A stretch of 64,000 nt of DNA from NCBI GenBank assembly GCA_963556145.1, contig OY744462.1, positions 6,510,001 to 6,574,000 of the forward strand. The letters run 5' to 3'. Position numbers and translations under genes: made by a program. Within the stretch, counting starts at the first letter, position 1. Every line of letters begins with the position of its first letter. Below the pieces are notes generated by a model. That model made no database searches and was not told where the DNA came from. It worked only from the letters and a program-made list of their open reading frames with translations. Positions 58,432 to 64,000 of this stretch are shown here, piece after piece. The DNA is from Hygrocybe punicea (taxonomy: Eukaryota; Basidiomycota; Agaricomycetes; Agaricales; Hygrophoraceae).

Positions 58432-59096
58432 ATGGCGGTTTCCAAATTGACGAAGAGACTACAGACGGAACCGCATATCATTGACCTTCTGTCTTCAACC
58501 ACGCTCAGCGTGAGAGGCCTCGCACGTCGTGCGACGCTTCCAGCGAGCGGATTAGCGGAACAGATACCATCGTCTATGACGATGCAATACTCTCAATCCC
58601 TGAAACCAAGAGAACCTCCCCTCGAAGCACCGTCAACGGGATATGACACGATGACGACCACGACACCGATGCGTACGACAATGATGACCGGCCCCCCGAT
58701 ATATACTCCGGTGAATGCGGAACAATTCGGCTCAAGTCCAAACAATGTGGCGACACCAACACTGACTTTTTCTCCTTCGTCGACCGAATCTTCAGATGGG
58801 GATCGCACGATTCACATGGCGAGCTTCATCGATGAACCTACCGGTACATTTGGCGCAAATGGCTGCTTCGTTCTCGCAAACGAGAACTTCAAGGTGTCAC
58901 CACCTATCGGGGAGAGGGTTTCCGCGCACCCCTATGGAACACCTTATGCCCCCACCAACCCCGCGATGCTCCAAAGCAAGTTCTTCTTTCTTCCACACCC
59001 AAATGTAGTCAACCTGGACTTCTGCTGATGAACCTATCATGCATATCCCGCACCGCCCAGCAAAACTCCCTCTCTTCTGAATCCCTGCTCTCTAGT
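58051..59096. repeat. Direct repeats flanking about 1 kb
   Basis: The sequence from ATGCATATCCCGCACCGCCC through CCTGCTCTCTAGT occurs at 58051-58106 and again at 59039-59096, with a 2-nt length difference and near identity. The interval contains the 198-codon frame at 58432-59028. Candidate explanations are a segmental tandem duplication, or terminal direct repeats of a small element. Confidence 0.7.
58432..59028 (+). CDS. Hypothetical open frame, Ser/Thr/Pro-rich
   Basis: A 198-codon frame starts at ATG 58432 (MAVSKLTKRLQTEPHIIDLL) and ends VVNLDFC at 59028. It is Thr/Ser/Met/Pro-rich in the middle (TTTTPMRTTMMTGPPIYTPV) and has no domain I recognise. It is uninterrupted within a transposon-rich region and is bounded by the direct repeats at 58051 and 59039. 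It could be a captured host fragment, part of a mobile element, or a chance frame. No splice sites help to decide. Confidence 0.3.
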   Translation: MAVSKLTKRLQTEPHIIDLLSSTTLSVRGLARRATLPASGLAEQIPSSMTMQYSQSLKPREPPLEAPSTGYDTMTTTTPMRTTMMTGPPIYTPVNAEQFGSSPNNVATPTLTFSPSSTESSDGDRTIHMASFIDEPTGTFGANGCFVLANENFKVSPPIGERVSAHPYGTPYAPTNPAMLQSKFFFLPHPNVVNLDFC

Positions 59097-59407
59097 TCAC
59101 CCCTCCTCAAACCTGGACCCGATAACCCACCACCGCGACAGCGTGGGAAGGTTGAAGGGCGTGGCTGCCGTACATTTTCAGAGAAAAGGAACAATCAGCT
59201 AAGTGCCTCTGCTTTCCCCTTGCGATGCCATCATTTTTCATCCTCCGCTGACACAGAAAATCTCGAAATCCTTCGCAACAAGGTTCCTGACCTTTACGGC
59301 AAGGTTGTGGGATCACGGCCCCATCATCTCGCTCACGGACCCCCTCGGCCCCTTGTTCTCTACCCACAGCCAAAAGCCGTGGCTTAGCAAATGCCTCATC
59401 CCAGTCA

Positions 59408-59460
59408 CCTCACGAACACAAACGGCCACGTCAATTGACGTGCGTCCAATGTTCGTGAGG
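59408..59460. repeat. Hairpin repeat, copy E (best conserved arms)
   Basis: The perfect 13-bp arms TCACCTCACGAAC (59405-59417) and GTTCGTGAGGTGA (59451-59463) enclose the perfect palindrome CACGTCAATTGACGTG at 59427-59442. Of the five copies this one has the longest stem. It is not inside any element I can define. Confidence 0.75.
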
Positions 59461-60247
59461 TGAATATTGGGCGTTTGCCCTTGCCCATTCTGCCCCAGTC
59501 CCCTCATGAACACAATCGAATCGGATCAAGACTGGAACAATTTTGCGTGTGCCTATTAGATCCGGATGGATGAACAATAGCTGTCAGGTACGCATCAAAT
59601 TGCTGACCAGTGTGAAAAGCATATTGGAGTGCTGGATCTCAAGGCACTCAACCAGAAATGAAGAAAATTTTCAGTGTAACACCAAGTCTATCGATCAACC
59701 GTTTTGGGAGACAATTGGGCAAGATCCTACTGGCTGCGGCTGCACAGAACGGGGATCACAGACCACAAATTGAGGAACTCATTGGTTGTTGTATGATTTG
59801 AACCGATTGGTGGGACTCATTCACTGTCATCACACTAATTCACCGTCATCGCACTAGTACTAATGGGTGTAGAGCAATGGCATACGGTGTCGGATCAAGG
59901 GATTCATGGAATAGCAAAAATGGGTATCATGCTTCCAAATCAAGTTCTGTATACAGCTAACATGCGCTAACAATTCACTTCTGACAAGGAAGGGCCCTCC
60001 GCTATCCACACCATTTCTACGCTGTGAATGTCGTTGGATTGGGTCAATGCTGATGGTGCTGCCGATCTTACTTTAGGGGCTGTACTGATGCTCAATCTCG
60101 GGGAATGCAGATTTCGACTCAGATCAAGTAGCCCTCTTTCGATCTAGCGCAGTTCTCTCTTGGCCAGCGAGAGCTCGCAGATGCAGCCAGGCATATATTA
60201 GGTCCATTGGGTGTCCGTCTGTACCCCTGTCGAGCATTCCCAAAGTC
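59461..60247. other. Upstream flank of the Mutator-like element
   Basis: No gene is supported. Near 59815-59860 there is a short direct repeat (CACCGTCATCGCACTA-like, twice). The element's terminal inverted repeat should lie in this stretch, but its partner would be outside the window, so it cannot be identified. A minus frame at 60459-60124 is antisense to the protease gene start. Confidence 0.35.
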
Positions 60248-63200
60248 ATGGGCGGCGGGGACGCAAGTGAGGACTCGGATGGCTCAGACTTCCTTGTCTT
60301 TCCTTCGCTTGGTTCATCTACTGGTTTTACAGCATACGAGTCGTCTACTGCTGATGTTCCTTTTTCCTCAGATGCTCTGGCAACACTCACCATCCAGGAA
60401 TCATTTGACCTTCTAGCAAAGTTCCCCGCTATTCTGCCTGACAACAGCCTTCGTCTCATCGGTTGGTCTCAGACAACCCCTGCAGCCGACCATTTCCCAA
60501 GCCACTTGTTCCCTTCTCTGAAAGACATCCGAAAGTTTCTTGGCAACCAGCCGGAAAGGTTTTCTCAAGGTTACCGAGCCGTTGTTGTTGAGGTTCAAGG
60601 CAAGTTCTCCGCCTCACATGCTATCCATGTGTTGACCCAGTTTGGGATACAGGCGTTGTCCATACGGTTCATTTTCGCACCACTCGGCAATGGTCCAATG
60701 CACTGTTATTCCGTAATCGCACCTCCAAATTGTCGGATATCATTGGAACTATTCGTGAACACCAATTATTGGATCCTGACACTTTCGAGGCATTGCTTCA
60801 ATGCAAAGCTGATGCCGAGCTCAATGGCTTTCCCATTGATATAGATGTTCCACAGTTGTGTGTGTTGCACGAGCTCCTCAATGACAACTGGCTTGGGGAG
60901 CGCGTTCTTGACGTGTGTAGCCATCTCGTCGCACTCGAACTTCAGTCGCCCAATTCGGAACAAATGAATTGCCCAATCTCATTGATCCTTCTGTCCATAT
61001 TCGACACGCAACTCACTAACGCGTACAATGCGAAACGTCTATCCAAGACGTTGAAGGAACTCCGAGACTCCTTGCTTGCCGATCTTCCCGACTATATGGC
61101 GTATATTTTCAACAAGAAAGGTGTGCACTGGGCACCTTGTATCGTTTCGATGAAGGAACTTGTCGTCTATCAGGGTGATTTGCTTCGCTGGGCAGCCGAT
61201 GAAACTGCACTGGCAAAACTGCAGTGGTTTTTGGCCGACATCACCGACACCCAAGGCCGATGGACAGAAAAGGTACTTCCCACGCCGGAACAAGGGAAAG
61301 ACAGCGGGTCGTGTGGGATCATTGCCTTGAACGTCATTCACACATTCATTGATCCAAGTGTGCCATTATGGCGCCAGGAAGACGCAAGTACTTTTCGTCG
61401 GAACTGGTTGACCAAACTCCTGCTGTTTCATCTAGCATCACTGCGCGAGGTTGACAAGGTTAGTGTTTACGCAATGCCGGAACATTCACCTGAAGCATTT
61501 CCTCCAATAGAGCCCACCTCCTGACGGACTCGCACGGCCTGAGCCTGCGGAAGACAGATCCAGCCTGAGCGGTGACTCAGATGATTCAAATTCAGACACC
61601 CTTCCCGGTCCTGGTCGCAAGCTTGCTGCAGTGGAAGATTCGTTGGTTGGCACCTCCAGATCCCAGCGTCGCGCTCATACGCCACCCCAGCCGACATTCG
61701 ATCCGACTGTGCCTCGTTCTCAAAGTGGTTCACCAAGCAAGGCACCAGACGCCCCTTTGGATCCACAGCGCCCACAAACGGGGATGATGTTTGAGACACT
61801 CGAGGGGGCAGTGCATTTCGTATATGAATATGAGCGACGACGTGGGTACCAATGGAGAAAGGCAGAAAGTGTCCGGGATCGTGGAAAAGGTATGCCTTAC
61901 AATCTCAGATGACTTGATTCTCATATTACCAGGGAAACTTCGGCGTCTGCGACTTCGATGCTCTAGCTCTCTAGAACGCCGTCCTCTGCGTGGACAGACG
62001 ATTGATCCTGCAAATTATCGCCAAGGGAAAACAAAGCGTTGCTCATGCACAGCCCGTGTCAACATACGGTCTGCTGAATCAGGCCTTTTCCATTTTGCAT
62101 ATGTCGGCCTTGCTCATAATCATCCCGCAACTCAAGACGACCACCTTCCTGAATACCGGCCTCCATCCGAGCGCCAGAAAGACTTGGTCCGCGAGCTTGT
62201 CCCCATCAAATCCCTTGGACGTGCCGACATCCACACTCTGTTGTTAGCGCAGTTCCCCGATCACCCACTATCTCTACGTCAGGTCACGAATATTCTTGAT
62301 GATGCCAGAAGAGCGACCCGTAATGCTGTGCAGAGTCTTGGAGGAGACTTTGTCGCAATTGTCCAGAAACTCACGGAACTCAAGAATGCTGATCACCGCT
62401 GGGTGTTCCAGGTCCAAATCGACGAATCGACCCGCCAATTCAAGAACATATTCTGGATGTCACCCACGCAGGTGACGGTCGCACAGCGCTTCAGCGATGT
62501 CATCATTAATGATATCGCTATGGGCCGCAACCAGTATGGGCTTCCCCTAAATGTCTTCGTTGTCATCGACCAATTCTTCTCATCTTGAAACATCGCTTAC
62601 TCGATCCACACCAGCGAGACCGCTGATACACATGTATGGGCCCTAGATTGTCTGTTTGCAGTTCTCCCACCGTACCCTGATCGTGTCTTTTTCTCTGATG
62701 CCGACCTTGGGCTGGACCTTGCGATCTCTAGGCGACCGCCATCAGACATTGCGTTTCACGGTCATTGTCTGAACCATCTTGATGGCAACATTATGAGAAA
62801 GATGGCCCAGATACTCAGGCCTCTTTGTCAATCCTTTCGTGAGGCGTTCTGGACTGTCTACTATTCAATGTCACCTACCGCTCTCGAAGAAGCATGGGAC
62901 GATCTGCTCGCTAAGTTTCCTGCGGCAAGGCCATACCTTGAGAATGAGATTTGGCCTGACCGGGAACGCTGGGCTTGGGCTTACGTCGCAATACGCTTTA
63001 CATGTGGCGTCTGCACCTCAGGCCGTGTTGAAGGAGAGAATCGTGCGAACAAGCTCTTAGGCAACTCGAAGACATCTGTGTATGAACTAGGAATGAAGCT
63101 CATACAGCATGCCGAAGCCCAAGGAGATCTTGAGGCTCTCTCTGTCCGAAAAGTGCGTGTACAACTTCTGTTGTGGAACACAGAACTGAGAAGCCGTTCA

Positions 63201-64000
63201 GACCGCACGTTCACGTCATCCAGGGCACACGGATTTGCTGTTCAGTCGGCCGATCGAACTACTTCGCTCTCATTGCTTGCCTTTTGCAGTACAAAAATCA
63301 TACGAGCAGATGGAAGGTTCTGTATTCTACCTCGCACAACCTGTTTCTCACCGAGCAGAATCAGGCAACTGGGTACGTGGTTTTACTCACCTCAAACTCA
63401 AAGCTCATTAGCCGGCAGAAAGAGTATGTGAGGCACAAACCGCCCGTGGCTCCTGATGAGGCTGAGAGGTTGATAAAGGAATCCGAGGTTGGTCACTCCA
63501 TTCTCTGGTGTTCTCGCTCATCCGCTGACTCCCACACAGAGACTCCTCAATGACTTTGCGGAAAATACTTCGATTTCGGCAATGTACCTCTTAGAACTAG
63601 TTGAAAGACGTGGTTGGACGCGTACATCCGTTTTCCAGATCAGTCACTATGCGACTTCGGCTCTGCACCACGTCGCTCTCCTGGAGACCGGACACTTCGT
63701 ATGCGACTGCATGATGGTCACTAACCTAGGTATTCCGTGTCGGCACTTTTATGCCGTTCTCAGGATGCCCAACTCACTCGCTCACTTTCATCTGGGCCTC
63801 CTGAATCGGAGGTAGGTATAGCCGCCATTTCCATGCCTCCAAATACTTACTATGAATTGGTAAGATGGCTCACCAATCCGGAACTGGATATCTCACAAAC
63901 GGCAACGGTGAAGATTGGTCACCATAAGGACGGTGATGACGTAGAGATACCTCTTGTCCCAAACCAGCTCCCTCCGTTGCTACGACAGGCTTCACCACTG
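60248..64000 (+). CDS. Mutator-like element gene: Ulp1-type protease joined to MULE transposase (runs off window)
   Basis: The start at 60248 gives MGGGDASEDSDGSDFLVFPS. A proposed GC-AG intron (60600-60640) joins VVVEVQ to VWDTGVVHTVHFRTTRQWSN. The Ulp1/C48 cysteine protease domain follows: KKGVHWAPCIVSMKELVVYQ with His and GD, and PEQGKDSGSCGIIALNVI with Gln and Cys. An intron at 61459-61510 joins REVDK to SPPPDGLARPEPAEDRSS, and one at 61890-61932 joins RDRGKG to KLRRLRLRC. The second half has a FAR1/WRKY-GCM1-like zinc domain (KRCSCTARVNIR, HFAYVGLAHNHPA). The MULE catalytic core follows (VFQVQIDEST, FFSDADLGLDLA, GHCLNHLDGNIMRKM, WAWAYVAIRFTCGV, GRVEGENRANKLLGN), then a SWIM finger (HFVCDCMMVTNLGIPCRHFY). 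A TGA at 62586-62588 interrupts the frame before NIAYSIHTSET. The frame continues to the window end. Confidence 0.8.

Overview
The window is nuclear DNA of a filamentous basidiomycete, most likely an Agaricomycete mushroom-forming fungus. The signs are dense introns of about 45-65 nt in almost every gene, closely packed genes, a fused tryptophan synthase, TKL and SRPK-type kinases, an external NADH dehydrogenase with EF-hands, an ADGF-type adenosine deaminase, and retroelement families common in mushroom genomes (a gypsy-like gag and a DIRS-type tyrosine-recombinase element). Gene models were spliced by eye from reading frame, GT..AG sites and family conservation, so internal exon edges are proposals unless stated otherwise.

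Region 1 (1-44,342) is gene-rich and mostly housekeeping. In order: the 3' part of a TKL kinase (+), CTF18 (+), CLP1 (+), a small lysine-rich unknown (-), an SRPK-like kinase with an in-frame TAG (-), a secreted/single-pass membrane protein (+), external NADH dehydrogenase (-), TRP5 (-), ankyrin-repeat L-asparaginase (+), a Csm1/Pcs1-like monopolin protein (-), ADGF deaminase (+), a three-KH-domain RNA-binding protein (+), BRX1 (+), an HNH-like protein (+), a small acidic host gene split by an AT-rich insert (+), a DUF1776-like protein (+), cyclic phosphodiesterase (+), a nitrilase-family amidase (+), an arrestin-like protein (-), tRNA-Ser(AGA) (-), ATP synthase beta (-) and an F-box-like protein (+).

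Region 2 (about 44,400-64,000) is a transposon cluster. It holds a long-TIR element with a Tc1/mariner-type MITE and an LTR-like repeat nested inside it. Next come a 1.13-kb hAT-type element with a perfect 8-bp target duplication, a decayed DIRS-type retroelement (gag, RT/RNase H, tyrosine recombinase), a second LTR-like copy, repeat-rich DNA, and an LTR plus gypsy-like gag. The window ends in a Mutator-like element whose Ulp1-type protease and MULE transposase appear to be joined in one spliced gene that runs past the window end.

The cluster carries consistent mutational decay. Three in-frame TGA codons interrupt otherwise open TE frames at places where CGA is the likely ancestor, and several catalytic residues are replaced by G-to-A-type changes (YVDN in the RT, Lys for the RNase H Glu, His for the recombinase Arg). 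This looks like deamination of methylated CpG. A second thread is a family of five 50-53-nt hairpins, three with the same 16-bp palindrome, lying inside, near and outside the transposons. These hairpins and the Ulp1-MULE gene are the best candidates for something unusual here. Nothing resembles a CRISPR array, prophage or bacterial defence system.
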